A stretch of 52,834 nucleotides of DNA from Paracoccaceae bacterium (GCA_902631295.1 CACOXV010000011.1:1-52834), one strand, 5' to 3'. Numbered from the stretch's first letter, positions 29,453-39,631 are shown. Notes: generated from the sequence alone by a model not told the origin. Numbers and translations are program-made.

Positions 29453-31561
29453 TCATTTGCAACTTTTTTCTGAAATAGCCGTCATTTTGCCTGTGCTAAA
29501 GCCTTTTAAGCTGATTGCAAAGCTAAAATTGGTTGTAGGTGGAGATGTGCCCTCTAAAGAATAACGCCTATCCATTTCAAGATTTACCAGGACGCACTGA
29601 TTTTCATATGCTAACCCCGCGCCGAGCGAGGCCAGGTGTGCCTCAGTTTGGTCATACCGTAGATTAGACTTCACGTCCCAATTATAGTTAAGTTTATGTC
29701 CCGTACTGATAGTCAATTCTTCGATTGGATAAAGACGATTTTCCTCACTGTCTGCTTGCAAGAAACTATACTTGGTATCCAAGTATAAAGTTTTATAATC
29801 AAATCCAGCATTAAAATCAGTTTTTTTTGTTTTAAAGTTACTTCCCAGTAATCCTTGAAAAGATAGATAAGAAGCATTCGGAAAATATAACTCTGCTGCT
29901 AAGAAAACATCAGATTGTTTCTTTTCAAGTCCCGAGCTGCTTGTAAACCCAGGGTCATCATCTAATCTTAATACCTGGCCAATTGCTACTCCCCCTGCCA
30001 TTTTTTTATTTGTATTAACATTGTACCTCAGTCCGTAAGCACCATGAAACCCCGTTTCAAATCGATCTGATGCTGAGTACCTTGAAATTTCGAGCAGATT
30101 ACCCATATCAAATTCAGTATTCTCACTTTCGTCAACGTATACAACGGCTTCTTTTCGCTTTCCCCAAGCAATCTGAGCCACTGGTTCAAGAATGTAGTTT
30201 GCTTTGTCAGAACTAGATAATAGTGGTAGTCTAACGTATATATTGGTTCCAATGCTGTTAAGAATTTCAAGATCATTTAATCTGCTATCATCAACTGCCA
30301 AAAATACATCCTGATTCAAGACCACGCCACTTCCGTATTCCAAGCCCCAGGTTGAAATCGAAGTATTATTCCAATTTAATTGGTTTGCAAATCTCGCTAC
30401 ATCACGTCCTATGATGTCCTCTGAGCCTTTTCTCCAACTTGCAACTAATTCGCTATTGAAACTTAGTGAGCCGGGAACTATGTTCTGATCAATTATCAGA
30501 TCATAATAATTATTCGTCGTAAGAGTTAGGTTGTCCTTATCTTCTTTATAAAGAGACTGAATTACGCCTAATGAAGTTTCCAAAAATCTGTCGGATCGTA
30601 CTTTTGAATAGTTGAGCCCAGATGATAATTCATTTTGCGCAGTATACCCGTAATCTCCCAGATAAGCACTGTCTGATACGCGTTCAACAGTATAATTCAA
30701 AATATATCCATTGTCTAAATTGAAGTCCCCATTTATCGACAGATATCCTCGAAATTGATTGTCCCTTAACGTGTCTCGCGTCAGAGAGCTGTCTACATTT
30801 AGGTTACCTTTTTCGAAAGCTTGCCTGTAACGTGTTTCAATTGTACTGGTTTGGGGTGTTATAAATGGCGTAACTGTTATGTCTTTATCAACATCTAATG
30901 GAATAAAGAAGGGTAATTTAACCCCAAAATCTAATCTCGAATTTGATAAAAATTCTGGTGCTAAAAATCCTACAGCTCGATTTTTTGTTGGATCGGGTAT
31001 GCTAATATATGGAGTATAAAATGCAGGGAAGCCTAAAATTTCAAGAGAGGCCTCAAAAAAATAAATTGTTTTGAGTTCCTTATTATGGGTAACTCTTTTC
31101 GCTTTTATGAGCCAGAACGGTTCTTGATCTTTGCAAGTTTTACATGATGTTGCAAATACTTGACTAAAGTCGCTTTTCTCATCAACTAAGTACTCCAATT
31201 TTTCAGCAGAAATTTCTAATTGGTTTTTTAACATTACTCGAGTTGCAAGCAAAACCGCTTCTTGAAAATCATTTGTAAAAATTGCATTTTCAGCTTCTGT
31301 TTCGTTTCCGTTTCTGTCTATTAGAAACAAAGGTCCTTTTGCTGAAAGTTTATCAGAACTTCGTAGATAATATATTTCTTGGGCCTTCAAAATAGTTTGG
31401 TTATGGTGAATTTCGACATGTCCTTTAGCAGTTAAATTTCCCTCTGCGTCTATTGATATACTGTCTGCGATGAGTAACGCACTTTCAATAAAACTCTCAT
31501 TTTGTGATAGTGCTGAAAAGGGAACAAGGAAAATCAAAAAAGGAGATAAATATCGCCACAT
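29453..31561 (-). CDS. lptD: LPS-assembly protein LptD
   Basis: Outer-membrane beta-barrel that inserts lipopolysaccharide into the outer leaflet. The 702-residue protein has a signal peptide (1 to about 19), an OstA/LptA-like N-terminal domain (about 25-190, AEGNLTAKGHVEI), and a barrel with alternating aromatic strands. A Cys pair lies at ATSCKTCKD and a last Cys at the C-terminal SEKSC. The start overlaps the lptG stop by one base (TAATG). It depends on SurA, encoded next. Confidence 0.94.
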   Translation of the reverse strand: MWRYLSPFLIFLVPFSALSQNESFIESALLIADSISIDAEGNLTAKGHVEIHHNQTILKAQEIYYLRSSDKLSAKGPLFLIDRNGNETEAENAIFTNDFQEAVLLATRVMLKNQLEISAEKLEYLVDEKSDFSQVFATSCKTCKDQEPFWLIKAKRVTHNKELKTIYFFEASLEILGFPAFYTPYISIPDPTKNRAVGFLAPEFLSNSRLDFGVKLPFFIPLDVDKDITVTPFITPQTSTIETRYRQAFEKGNLNVDSSLTRDTLRDNQFRGYLSINGDFNLDNGYILNYTVERVSDSAYLGDYGYTAQNELSSGLNYSKVRSDRFLETSLGVIQSLYKEDKDNLTLTTNNYYDLIIDQNIVPGSLSFNSELVASWRKGSEDIIGRDVARFANQLNWNNTSISTWGLEYGSGVVLNQDVFLAVDDSRLNDLEILNSIGTNIYVRLPLLSSSDKANYILEPVAQIAWGKRKEAVVYVDESENTEFDMGNLLEISRYSASDRFETGFHGAYGLRYNVNTNKKMAGGVAIGQVLRLDDDPGFTSSSGLEKKQSDVFLAAELYFPNASYLSFQGLLGSNFKTKKTDFNAGFDYKTLYLDTKYSFLQADSEENRLYPIEELTISTGHKLNYNWDVKSNLRYDQTEAHLASLGAGLAYENQCVLVNLEMDRRYSLEGTSPPTTNFSFAISLKGFSTGKMTAISEKSCK

Positions 31562-32655
31562 TATCCTTCCTCACGATTCAGAAAAAGTCCTAACGATATG
31601 AATATGGCTGCAAATGACGGACCCCAGGCGGCAATTAAGACCGGGAGCTGCCCATTTATTCCAAGTATTAGCACAAAGTTTTTTAAATAAAATAACAAAA
31701 AACCAACCAGTACTGCGGCCAGCACATTAAAACTTGTACCTTTTGCTCTGGTTTGGCGCATACAAAAAGCTGCAGAGATAAGCATCATTGCTAGAAAAAA
31801 GATAGGTTTTGCCAGTTCACTCTGTAGCCAGACAGAATATCGCTTGGCTGAGAATCCAGCTCGTTCTAATTGTCCAATAAATTCTGGTAATGACCACACA
31901 CTTATTGTTGACGGATCACCGAATTGATCTGTGATCTGTTCTTTTTTTAATGAGGTAGGGAGTTCAATTAAGTCATATTCTTTATTAGCTGACTGTGAAT
32001 TTTCTCCATACTTTATAGGCCATATACTAGAATATTTAGCAATCCATTTGGCTTCCTTCAGAGTGATCATCGCAGCTTCAATCCTCTGAACAGGTAGCTT
32101 TTCCTCGCTAAGCTTGATTAAAGTAACGTCGTATAATTTTGTTGCGTCAGAATTCGCCCTTTTGGCACGAATTACAGTATGTCCAGTTTCATCAGCCTGT
32201 CGGAGCCATAAGCCTTCATTGCCTATTGAGATTGTTGTTTGTTGGCCGTCTATAAGTTTTGCCTTTAAATCAGTATATTGTTTGGAAGTGGATGCAACAA
32301 TTGGATTAAACAAACTGATCGACAAAACTCCTATTAATAATGAAAGAAATGCTGGCGTAATAAGCATAGAAACTGATGATTTTCCTGCTGCTCTGAAGAC
32401 AATCAATTCTGAATTTCGTGCTAATGATAAGAAAAGCCATGCAGAACTTATAATTATGATTAGCGGTAATATTTGATAAACAGAACTTGGAAGATTTAAC
32501 AGTGCAAGAAAAAATACATCAATAAAATCGATTAATACGGCAAATTTTCTAAGTTGTTCTATCAAATCGATAAGTAGCATAAATATTATAAAAATACTTA
32601 AGGTTATAGAAAAATTTTTTAAAAATTTTATGAAAAAATATATGTGAAGCAACAT
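31561..32655 (-). CDS. lptG: LPS export permease LptG
   Basis: Inner-membrane permease that, with LptF and the ATPase LptB, extracts LPS from the membrane. From ATG 32655 it has 364 residues, three N-terminal membrane helices, a central periplasmic domain (about 120-250) and three C-terminal helices, the LptF/G fold. The open frame extends 39 codons into lptF, but ATG 32655 overlaps the lptF stop by one base (TGATG), a coupling typical of this pair. LptB is not in the window. Confidence 0.93.
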   Translation of the reverse strand: MLLHIYFFIKFLKNFSITLSIFIIFMLLIDLIEQLRKFAVLIDFIDVFFLALLNLPSSVYQILPLIIIISSAWLFLSLARNSELIVFRAAGKSSVSMLITPAFLSLLIGVLSISLFNPIVASTSKQYTDLKAKLIDGQQTTISIGNEGLWLRQADETGHTVIRAKRANSDATKLYDVTLIKLSEEKLPVQRIEAAMITLKEAKWIAKYSSIWPIKYGENSQSANKEYDLIELPTSLKKEQITDQFGDPSTISVWSLPEFIGQLERAGFSAKRYSVWLQSELAKPIFFLAMMLISAAFCMRQTRAKGTSFNVLAAVLVGFLLFYLKNFVLILGINGQLPVLIAAWGPSFAAIFISLGLFLNREEG

Positions 32656-33788
32656 CAGATGGTCTCGTCTTCTGGTTTCGTATTGCTTAATAATTTTTGA
32701 TTTGAAGCTAGTACCATCAGAATGCCGAAAATAGAGAAGCCAATTAATATCGGCAAATATAAATGAAGCCAATTTCCTTGCGAATTTAACATTAGCTTAT
32801 TCGCATAACTCTCTGAAATTTTGATAAATATTAAGATTATAATGCCCAACAAAATTTGTTTTGATGAACCAAATCTTGAGTAATTTCCGATCATAAGAGT
32901 AGAAAAGCCGATTAAAGCAGCAATAAATGCCAAAAATGGGGTTAAAGTGCGCGAGTGGAGCTCCTCTAGAACTTTTGTGGGAGAACTGTCCGAAAGTATC
33001 GATACTAAAGCAGGATCGTTAAGAAGTTCTAAACTAGAGTAGGTAAAAAGAAGTTTTGCTTTTGAAAGTCGCTCTTTTACAGACCAAGACGTTAAGTCAT
33101 ACGACAGATCTTGGAAATGTATTGTCGAAAGGTTTTTTCTTTTTAAATCATAATTCTGAATGATACCTTCTTTCAGAACTAATATCGGGTTGTTGTTATT
33201 TGTGATTAGATAGCCAGATTTTGATGTTATTATAATTTCTTGGTTTTTATTCCTTTCGTCTAAGACGAATACCTCTTCAATAACTCCGGAATTTGATATC
33301 CCTCCAATGTAAAACGTTATCCCATTTTGAGGGTGTATAAAACTTCCAACGCGCAGTAGTTTGGCATTTAGAGATGCAGCTACCTCGTTTTGTCGGTTTA
33401 AAAGAATGTTGTTAGTTTTCGGAATTAAAAAATGAGAAACCATCAACAATATTATGGTGACTATTAACGCGAAGAAAATTATTGCTCTCGACAGCCTTAA
33501 TGGACTAAAGCCGGTTGCCTGCATTATAGTTAATTCACTATCGTTCTTAAGTCTGTTAGTTACAGATATAGCTGCCGCAAAGGCAGCAAGCGGTGCAATT
33601 ATCGGTATTATTGGTGGTATCGTTAAAATTGAAAATTCTAAAAATACTAGAAAAGTTTGTCCATCGCTTATTAAGTTATCGAAGAGCGCGATGGCTTTAT
33701 TTATCCAATATATGAGTAGTAAGATGACGGAAAAAAAACCAAACATCAAAAAGTATTGATTAAATAAATATCTGTCAAACCGAGACAC
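32655..33788 (-). CDS. lptF: LPS export permease LptF
   Basis: Partner permease of LptG in the LptB2FG complex. The 377-residue protein has the same three-plus-three membrane helix layout and the YjgP/YjgQ family stretch MRFDRYL-like start (MSRFDRYLFNQYF) and NDSELTIMQATG. It leads the lptF-lptG-lptD-surA-pdxA-rsmA cluster, divergent from pepA across a 103-base gap. Confidence 0.94.
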   Translation of the reverse strand: MSRFDRYLFNQYFLMFGFFSVILLLIYWINKAIALFDNLISDGQTFLVFLEFSILTIPPIIPIIAPLAAFAAAISVTNRLKNDSELTIMQATGFSPLRLSRAIIFFALIVTIILLMVSHFLIPKTNNILLNRQNEVAASLNAKLLRVGSFIHPQNGITFYIGGISNSGVIEEVFVLDERNKNQEIIITSKSGYLITNNNNPILVLKEGIIQNYDLKRKNLSTIHFQDLSYDLTSWSVKERLSKAKLLFTYSSLELLNDPALVSILSDSSPTKVLEELHSRTLTPFLAFIAALIGFSTLMIGNYSRFGSSKQILLGIIILIFIKISESYANKLMLNSQGNWLHLYLPILIGFSIFGILMVLASNQKLLSNTKPEDETI

Positions 33789-33817
33789 AGTTTAATATTA
33801 ATTCCCGAACGTTGCAA

Positions 33818-33845
33818 TTGTACATAAACAAAAAATCTATATACC
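33818..33845 (+). promoter_or_regulatory. Possible pepA promoter
   Basis: TTGTAC, a 16-base spacer and TATACC lie about 46-74 bases upstream of the pepA ATG in the divergent lptF-pepA gap. The -10 match is moderate and the region is AT-rich, so chance is possible. Confidence 0.3.
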
Positions 33846-33891
33846 GAAAAGCGTAAATTTTGAATAGCATTTGATAGGAATTTAAAAAAGA

Positions 33892-35379
33892 ATGAAAACC
33901 ATAAAGCCGTTGAATTTAAAAATTATTGGATCAGATTTGGAAGCCCTTGCGACAACTACGGGAATAATAGTGGTTTTAATAACCCCTAAGGGAGTGATGG
34001 ATCCTTTAGCTAAGCGGATAAATAAATTAACAAGAGGATCATTAACGCGCTTGATTGGTTCTAAACATTTTATAGAATCCGATACAGGTAAATTGTTTTC
34101 TATTGATTTTCCGGAGCGATGCGCTGCCGAAAAAATTTGTGTCTTAAAAATTGAACGTAGAACATCGAAGTTGATTGCTAGAAAAGCAGGAGTTGAAATT
34201 GCTAAAATGAAAGGCTCTGTCGAGATCCTTCTGGCTCTTGGGAATTTTGCAAATTTAGTAGAGCTTTGCAAAGGCGTGATGTTGAGAGAATATAAATTTT
34301 ATAATCATAAAACAGAAGATTCCCTTAATTTGGAAGACGGTGACCTTATTACGGTAATGCATAAAGAACCAGAAATATTTAAGTCTGAATTAAATGAAGC
34401 AGAAGCGATCAGGGACGGCGTATTTCTTACTCGTAATCTTATAAATGAACCTTCGAATATTCTCACAACTGAAGAGTTTGCTAACCGTTTAGCAGAACTA
34501 TCAAAATTGGGTATGAAAATTGAGATTTTGGAGGATGATGACCTTCGTAATCTTGGCATGAATGCTTTTTTAGGTGTGGGTCAGGGTTCTTCAAGCCCTT
34601 GTAAACTAGTAATTATGAGTTGGTCGGGAGCCAACGATGATGTCGCTCCTCTAGCTTTAGTGGGAAAAGGTGTGGTTTTTGATACCGGTGGCATTTCTTT
34701 AAAGCCAGCCGGTGGAATGGAAGATATGACGATGGACATGGGAGGTGCAGCGGTCGTTGCAGGAGTACTTGCAACATTAGCAAGACGAAAGTCAGCGTCT
34801 AACGTTGTAGGATTAGTAGGACTGGTAGAAAATATGCCATCTGGAACTGCTCAACGCCCAGGTGATATTGTTAAATCAATGAAGGGTGACACGATTGAGG
34901 TTATTAATACTGATGCAGAAGGACGCCTAGTTCTTTGTGACGTGATGTGGTACGCGCAAGAAAGATTTAAACCCTCTGCCATGATAGATTTGGCTACTTT
35001 AACTGGAGCAATAATTGTTAGTCTTGGTCATGAAAATGCCGGGCTATTTTCGAATAACGATTGGCTTTGCAACGAAGTTTTAAAAGCCGCTGATTTTGAA
35101 AACGAAGGTGCCTGGAGAATGCCACTAGGTAAGCCTTACAGCAAGCTATTGAAAAGTAGACTAGCAGATATAAAAAATGTTGGGGGACGTGCTGCTGGGT
35201 CAATAACGGCTGCGGCATTCTTAGAAAAATTTGTTAAGCCAGAAATTCCTTGGGTTCATATAGATATAGCCGGAGTAGCGCAGACTAAATCTGAGTCAGA
35301 TCATGCACCAGCTGGTGCCACTGGATGGGGCGTGATGACCTTAGACACTTTAATAAAAAATAATTTTGAGTGTGGTTAA
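33892..35379 (+). CDS. pepA: Leucyl aminopeptidase (M17)
   Basis: Two-metal cytoplasmic aminopeptidase. The 495-residue protein has a variable N-terminal domain (1 to about 160) and the catalytic domain with VGKGVVFDTGGISLKP (metal-ligand Lys and Asp), DMGGAA, and NTDAEGRLVLCD carrying the remaining acidic ligands and the catalytic arginine. It starts at ATG 33892. The adjacent holC start overlaps or abuts its end, as is usual in proteobacteria. Confidence 0.96.
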   Translation: MKTIKPLNLKIIGSDLEALATTTGIIVVLITPKGVMDPLAKRINKLTRGSLTRLIGSKHFIESDTGKLFSIDFPERCAAEKICVLKIERRTSKLIARKAGVEIAKMKGSVEILLALGNFANLVELCKGVMLREYKFYNHKTEDSLNLEDGDLITVMHKEPEIFKSELNEAEAIRDGVFLTRNLINEPSNILTTEEFANRLAELSKLGMKIEILEDDDLRNLGMNAFLGVGQGSSSPCKLVIMSWSGANDDVAPLALVGKGVVFDTGGISLKPAGGMEDMTMDMGGAAVVAGVLATLARRKSASNVVGLVGLVENMPSGTAQRPGDIVKSMKGDTIEVINTDAEGRLVLCDVMWYAQERFKPSAMIDLATLTGAIIVSLGHENAGLFSNNDWLCNEVLKAADFENEGAWRMPLGKPYSKLLKSRLADIKNVGGRAAGSITAAAFLEKFVKPEIPWVHIDIAGVAQTKSESDHAPAGATGWGVMTLDTLIKNNFECG

Positions 35380-35380
35380 T

Positions 35381-35839
35381 TTGAGCGAAGTTTATTTTTA
35401 CCATGTTACCAAACAAACAGTCGCAAGTGCTTTGCCGCAATTGCTTGCTAAATCGATAGATGTTGGCTGGACTGTATTTGTGCGGGGAAAAGATGAAGAA
35501 AATCTTAAACTATTTGATGATACGATTTGGACGGCTCAACCCGAAAGTTTTATTCCCCATGCCCTGGTAGGATCACAAAATGAACAAAAATGTGATATTT
35601 TATTAGGTACTGAAGAAAATGATAGTTCCAATTCAGATTTTCTTATTTCAGTGAATGGGGCATTAATTTTTAAAGAAGAGATCGCTAGTTATAAGCGTTG
35701 CGCACTACTTTTTGACGATAAAAATTTAGATGAGATGGACACAGCAAGAGAGCAATGGATAGAATTTACAAAGGCTGATATTCGAGCAAAATATTGGTCA
35801 CAAGAAACTGGTGTTTGGAGTTTGGAAAGGGAAAATTAA
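35381..35839 (+). CDS. holC: DNA polymerase III chi subunit
   Basis: Clamp-loader accessory subunit that links DNA polymerase III to SSB. The protein has about 152 residues with EVYFYHVT at the start, LPQLLAKSIDVGWTVFVRG and DDTIWTAQPESFIPHAL, all typical of HolC. Candidate starts are TTG 35366, GTG 35372 and TTG 35381; the last fits the family N-terminus and lies one base after the pepA stop. The pepA-holC pairing is conserved. Confidence 0.88.
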   Translation: MSEVYFYHVTKQTVASALPQLLAKSIDVGWTVFVRGKDEENLKLFDDTIWTAQPESFIPHALVGSQNEQKCDILLGTEENDSSNSDFLISVNGALIFKEEIASYKRCALLFDDKNLDEMDTAREQWIEFTKADIRAKYWSQETGVWSLEREN

Positions 35840-35857
35840 TTTTTTTAAGATGGATTT

Positions 35858-36424
35858 TTATAATCTAAGGGTGAGAGTTTCATTTCGAAATTCGACACTC
35901 GAAAAATTATTAAGAAAAGACATGCCTAGCAGGGACTGTTTCATTGATCCTTGATTAATATAAGCAAGGACATTTGTATCTGAAAATTGGCCGAGTTTAA
36001 TAGATTGTAATCTTATGGGGACAGTTTTCACTATTCCATTGGCAGTGTTAGATTTGCCCCAAAAAATTAATTTTGATAAATCATAATTCAATTTCTTTGC
36101 ATCTTCTTTAGATAAGACGATGTGGGTTGCTCCAGTATCGATCAAAAATTCAATTTCAACATTATTTACAAGAACCGTGGCATGAAAATGACCGTCCTGC
36201 TCTATGTTTAAGATTATATCGGACAAATTATTGGAATAGAGTACGGGTTGTTCATTGCTCAAATCTTGCCAAACTCCGTATCCTGCAATAAAGAATGAAA
36301 ATATAATTACCCAAACAGCTGCAGATTTAAATAATTTTGTTAAATTATTTCGCATCGCTAGTAGATAAGAGCTTAAGAGCACTATTAAAATTATGCTCAA
36401 AAATATAAGTTTTGGATTATCCAT
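35858..36424 (-). CDS. Membrane-anchored retropepsin-like aspartic protease (TIGR02281-type)
   Basis: Predicted clan AA aspartic protease domain fixed to the inner membrane. The 188-residue protein has two N-terminal hydrophobic segments (about 6-23 and 36-51) followed by a periplasmic retropepsin domain with the catalytic FLIDTGATHIVLS (D96) and a C-terminal LLGMSFLNNF. Members of this family have one aspartate per chain and would act as dimers. The substrate is unknown. A decayed marC gene lies just upstream on the same strand. Confidence 0.87.
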   Translation of the reverse strand: MDNPKLIFLSIILIVLLSSYLLAMRNNLTKLFKSAAVWVIIFSFFIAGYGVWQDLSNEQPVLYSNNLSDIILNIEQDGHFHATVLVNNVEIEFLIDTGATHIVLSKEDAKKLNYDLSKLIFWGKSNTANGIVKTVPIRLQSIKLGQFSDTNVLAYINQGSMKQSLLGMSFLNNFSSVEFRNETLTLRL

Positions 36425-36453
36425 TTTGTCTCATTTTCAATAAAAATTTAAGT

Positions 36454-37072
36454 TTAGAGTCCGTTAAAACTATGAATTCCATTCATTATGAATTGAGTAG
36501 CTATAGTAGCGAGTAGTATACCCAATATACGTTTAACTACATTCATGAAAGTGGGAGAGAGATACTTTTTGAAATACGTGGTAGTAAAAAAAATAAATAA
36601 GTAGCGAGCATTGTCGCACATATAATGAGGGCTAATTCGATGATGCCAAGCAAACATGTATGGGTCTGCGAAAGTAAAATTATAATTGCTACTGATCCGA
36701 GTCTAGAATTTAGAGGAACTGCCAGTTGGAAAACTGAGGGATCGTTGTGGCTTGTCAGAGCTTCATTTCCTTGCGCCTCACGACGCTGTTTTCGTTTTTA
36801 AAATAACATCTCAATGCTGTAAAAAATGATAATATTCTCCCATCAATATTAAAAGCTGGCACGTAAATTCCAATAAAACTGAGTATTATTTCAATAAGAA
36901 TTGCAAAAAGTAATAAATTGTAGATCCAATGATTACAGATCTTCTTGCTACCAAACGACGCTGGTTTTTTTTACAACTCTTGCGTTAACGAGAAAAAAAT
37001 TGGAGTTAATCCGATTGGATCTACAATAATGAAAAGGGTTACAAAAGAAGTTTTCAATAATGTGGTGTCAAT
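36454..37072 (-). pseudogene. marC: Decayed MarC family membrane protein gene
   Basis: Remnant of a MarC/YchE-family inner-membrane protein, readable in pieces across all three frames. The first piece starts at 37072 with an ATT in place of ATG (DTTLLKTSFVTLF, VDPIGLTPIF) and stops at TAA 36971-36973, by an A8 run. The same frame then resumes (ILSFIGIYVPAFNIDGRIL). A shifted frame gives KRKQRREAQGNE, NDPSVFQLAVPL and ATMLATYLFFLLPRIS. A third frame gives the C-terminus (MNVVKRILGILLATIATQF) to the stop at 36454. Start loss, a premature stop, at least two frameshifts and a small internal loss show true decay. It lies 2 bases after the ABC-F stop. Confidence 0.85.
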
Positions 37073-37074
37073 AT

Positions 37075-38946
37075 TTACTCACCTATTTCTGACTTTAATG
37101 CAGTGTCTAATTTCTTTTCTGCTGTCTCCCAAAGATTTTCAGCTTTAGTTATAGCTTTTTGTACCTCAGCGTATTTGGTATTTAACACAACAAGTTCATC
37201 TCTATTGGTGTCTAAATAGATTTCTGGATCAGCTAATTTTTGACTGATTTTTTCTTCCATCATTAGAAGTTTTTCGATGCGTTCCTCTGATTTCTTTACG
37301 TTATTTTTCAAAACGATAATTTCGTCTTTTGTATAAGACTTTCTTACTGTTTTTGGGTTTTTTAATTGTTCTGGTTTTTTTGATGAACTAATTGAGAGAA
37401 GAGATTTTCTGTATGTCTCCAAATCATATTCGTAAGGTTTCACGGTTCCGTTTTTCGCTAACCACAGCCTGTCGGCTACTAATGATAGCAAATGAATATC
37501 ATGTGAAACGATTATCACGGCACCAGAATATTTTGTTAGTGCTTCAACCAACGCTTCCCTGCTTTCAATATCAAGGTGATTGGTGGGTTCGTCTAAAATT
37601 AGAAGGTGTGGTGCGTCTAAAGATGCAAGTAACAGCGATAAACGTGCCTTCTGGCCGCCTGACAAACTTTTTACTTTTATATCCGCTTGCTCGACGGAAA
37701 TTCCAAATCCGTCTAATCTGGCTCTTATCTGTCCTTGTTTTTCCGAGGGTCTTTCTCGTTGAATATGTTCCATTGGAGTTTCATTCAACATTAACTCATC
37801 TAGTTGATGCTGGGCAAAATATCCAAGTCTCAGTTTGTTTGAATGAATGATTTTTCCAACATGAGGTTTCAATTTTTTTGCGATTAGTTTTGAAAGTGTC
37901 GATTTGCCCTCGCCATTTTGACCAAGGATGGCGATCCTGTCGTCTTGGTCAATTCTTAAGTTGATGTCAGATAAAACTGTTTTTTCCTCATAACCCACTG
38001 ATGCATTTTGAATATTAACAATTGGAGGTGATAGTTCTTCCGGTTGTGGAAAATCAAATTTTGTAAATGTTGTCTCGCTTGAGGTTGAAATTGGTTCCAT
38101 TTTGGCTAACATTTTTAGCCGAGATTGAGCCTGTTTGGCCTTGTCAGCTTTATAACGGAACCTATCGACATAAGATTGAAGGTGTTGACGTCGTAAATTT
38201 TGTTTTTTTAATTCAGCTTCTTTGTGCGCTAGTCTGGCAGCTCTTGTTTTCGCAAAAGTCTCATAGTTTCCATTGTAAAGATGAAGTTCCTTGTCTTCGA
38301 GATGCAAAATTGAGTTTACAGAGTTATTGAGTAAGGCTCGATCATGACTAATAATTATAATGGTACTTGGATATTTTGATATATATGCTTCAAGCCAAAT
38401 TGATCCCTCAAGATCCAAATAATTACTTGGTTCATCGAGTAATAGTAGATCAGGTTTTGAAAAAAGAACGGCAGCGAGGGCAACTCGCATTCTCCAGCCA
38501 CCGGAAAATTCAGAGCAAGCAAGATTTTGCTTATTTTTATCAAAGCCTAATCCGTTTAAAATTGTGGCAGCTCGAGCCTCTGCTGACCAAGCATCAATAT
38601 CAGCTAAGCGTGTTTGTATCTCGGCAATCTGTAATGGATCTTTTTCTAATTGTGCTTTTTGAAGTAAATCTGCCCTTTCCTGATCAGCGGCAAGTACAGT
38701 ATCTAACAACGAAATACTGCTGCCAGGAGCTTCCTGCGCAACTCCACCTACACGAGTATTTTTACTTAACTTAAGGTTCCCATGATCTAAGGTTATCTCA
38801 CCATAGACTAGACGAAAGAGTGAAGTTTTGCCCGTACCGTTTCGTCCCACAAGTCCTACTTTATGACCACTGGGTATGCTCACCGTGCTATTTTTGACTA
38901 GAGTTCGGCCTGCAACTGAAAAAGATATATTTTCAAAAGAAATCAT
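37075..38946 (-). CDS. ABC-F family ATPase
   Basis: Soluble protein with two fused ABC domains and no membrane part; ABC-F proteins act on ribosomes or in translation control. From ATG 38946 it has 623 residues: Walker A GRNGTGKTS and GQNGEGKS, signatures FSGGWRMR and LSGGQKAR, Walker B LLLLDEPSNYLD and LLILDEPTNHLD, and a C-terminal coiled coil (about 530-620) as in Uup/YheS relatives. The frame opens 12 codons earlier, but MISFENISFSV is the family start. It is divergent from ndk. Confidence 0.92.
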   Translation of the reverse strand: MISFENISFSVAGRTLVKNSTVSIPSGHKVGLVGRNGTGKTSLFRLVYGEITLDHGNLKLSKNTRVGGVAQEAPGSSISLLDTVLAADQERADLLQKAQLEKDPLQIAEIQTRLADIDAWSAEARAATILNGLGFDKNKQNLACSEFSGGWRMRVALAAVLFSKPDLLLLDEPSNYLDLEGSIWLEAYISKYPSTIIIISHDRALLNNSVNSILHLEDKELHLYNGNYETFAKTRAARLAHKEAELKKQNLRRQHLQSYVDRFRYKADKAKQAQSRLKMLAKMEPISTSSETTFTKFDFPQPEELSPPIVNIQNASVGYEEKTVLSDINLRIDQDDRIAILGQNGEGKSTLSKLIAKKLKPHVGKIIHSNKLRLGYFAQHQLDELMLNETPMEHIQRERPSEKQGQIRARLDGFGISVEQADIKVKSLSGGQKARLSLLLASLDAPHLLILDEPTNHLDIESREALVEALTKYSGAVIIVSHDIHLLSLVADRLWLAKNGTVKPYEYDLETYRKSLLSISSSKKPEQLKNPKTVRKSYTKDEIIVLKNNVKKSEERIEKLLMMEEKISQKLADPEIYLDTNRDELVVLNTKYAEVQKAITKAENLWETAEKKLDTALKSEIGE

Positions 38947-39208
38947 ATTTCGATCTGATAAAGCATTAAAACGCAGAGACAAGCTTTGTGAAATATTTTT
39001 GTGGAGTTTATTTTATACAGGACAATTTTAAAGTGTGATAAATAGTTGCGCTTGCGGTTAAGCTTTTTAAGCAAATCATCCTAGTGTCTGTTTTTAGAAA
39101 AGAAGTGGCTTTTGATATCTAGCTACTTTTCAAATCAATGGCGTCATGTTAAGCGCGCCAATAGATTTAGATACTGTACAATAGTCAATCAATAAAAAAG
39201 GATAAAAT

Positions 39209-39631
39209 ATGGCAATAGAACGTACCTTAAGCATTATAAAACCAGATGCCACCAAACGAAATCTTACAGGAAAAATCAACGCTAAGTTTGAAGAGGCAGG
39301 CTTGAGAATTATTGCTCAAAAAAGGATACACTTGTCGAAGGCTCAGGCTGGAGTTTTTTATGAGGTGCATTCGGAGCGACCTTTTTATGGTGAGTTGTGT
39401 GATTTTATGGCCTCTGAACCGGTTGTTGTTCAAGTTCTAGAGGGAGAAGGGGCTATTTTAAAAAATCGAGAGGTTATGGGAGCAACTAACCCAGCGGAAG
39501 CAGCAGCAGGGACGATACGTGCCGAATTCGCCGAAAGTGTCGGTGAAAATTCTGTGCATGGTTCAGATGCGCCAGAAACAGCCGCAGTTGAAATAGCTTA
39601 CTTTTTTTCAGGTTTGGAATTAGTTGGTTGA
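39209..39631 (+). CDS. ndk: Nucleoside diphosphate kinase
   Basis: Transfers the gamma-phosphate between nucleoside triphosphates and diphosphates through a phosphohistidine. It has 140 residues, with the active-site H117 in NSVHGSDA and the N-terminal [15 protein letters not shown] lies 8-9 bases before the ATG. A 262-base gap separates it from the divergent ABC-F gene. Its last 12 bases overlap the end of the convergent aminotransferase gene. Confidence 0.97.
   Translation: MAIERTLSIIKPDATKRNLTGKINAKFEEAGLRIIAQKRIHLSKAQAGVFYEVHSERPFYGELCDFMASEPVVVQVLEGEGAILKNREVMGATNPAEAAAGTIRAEFAESVGENSVHGSDAPETAAVEIAYFFSGLELVG

Noticed and set aside
36945-37148. Plus-strand frame over the marC remnant and the ABC-F end
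   Set aside because: It is antisense to the recognisable marC start and to the ABC-F gene.
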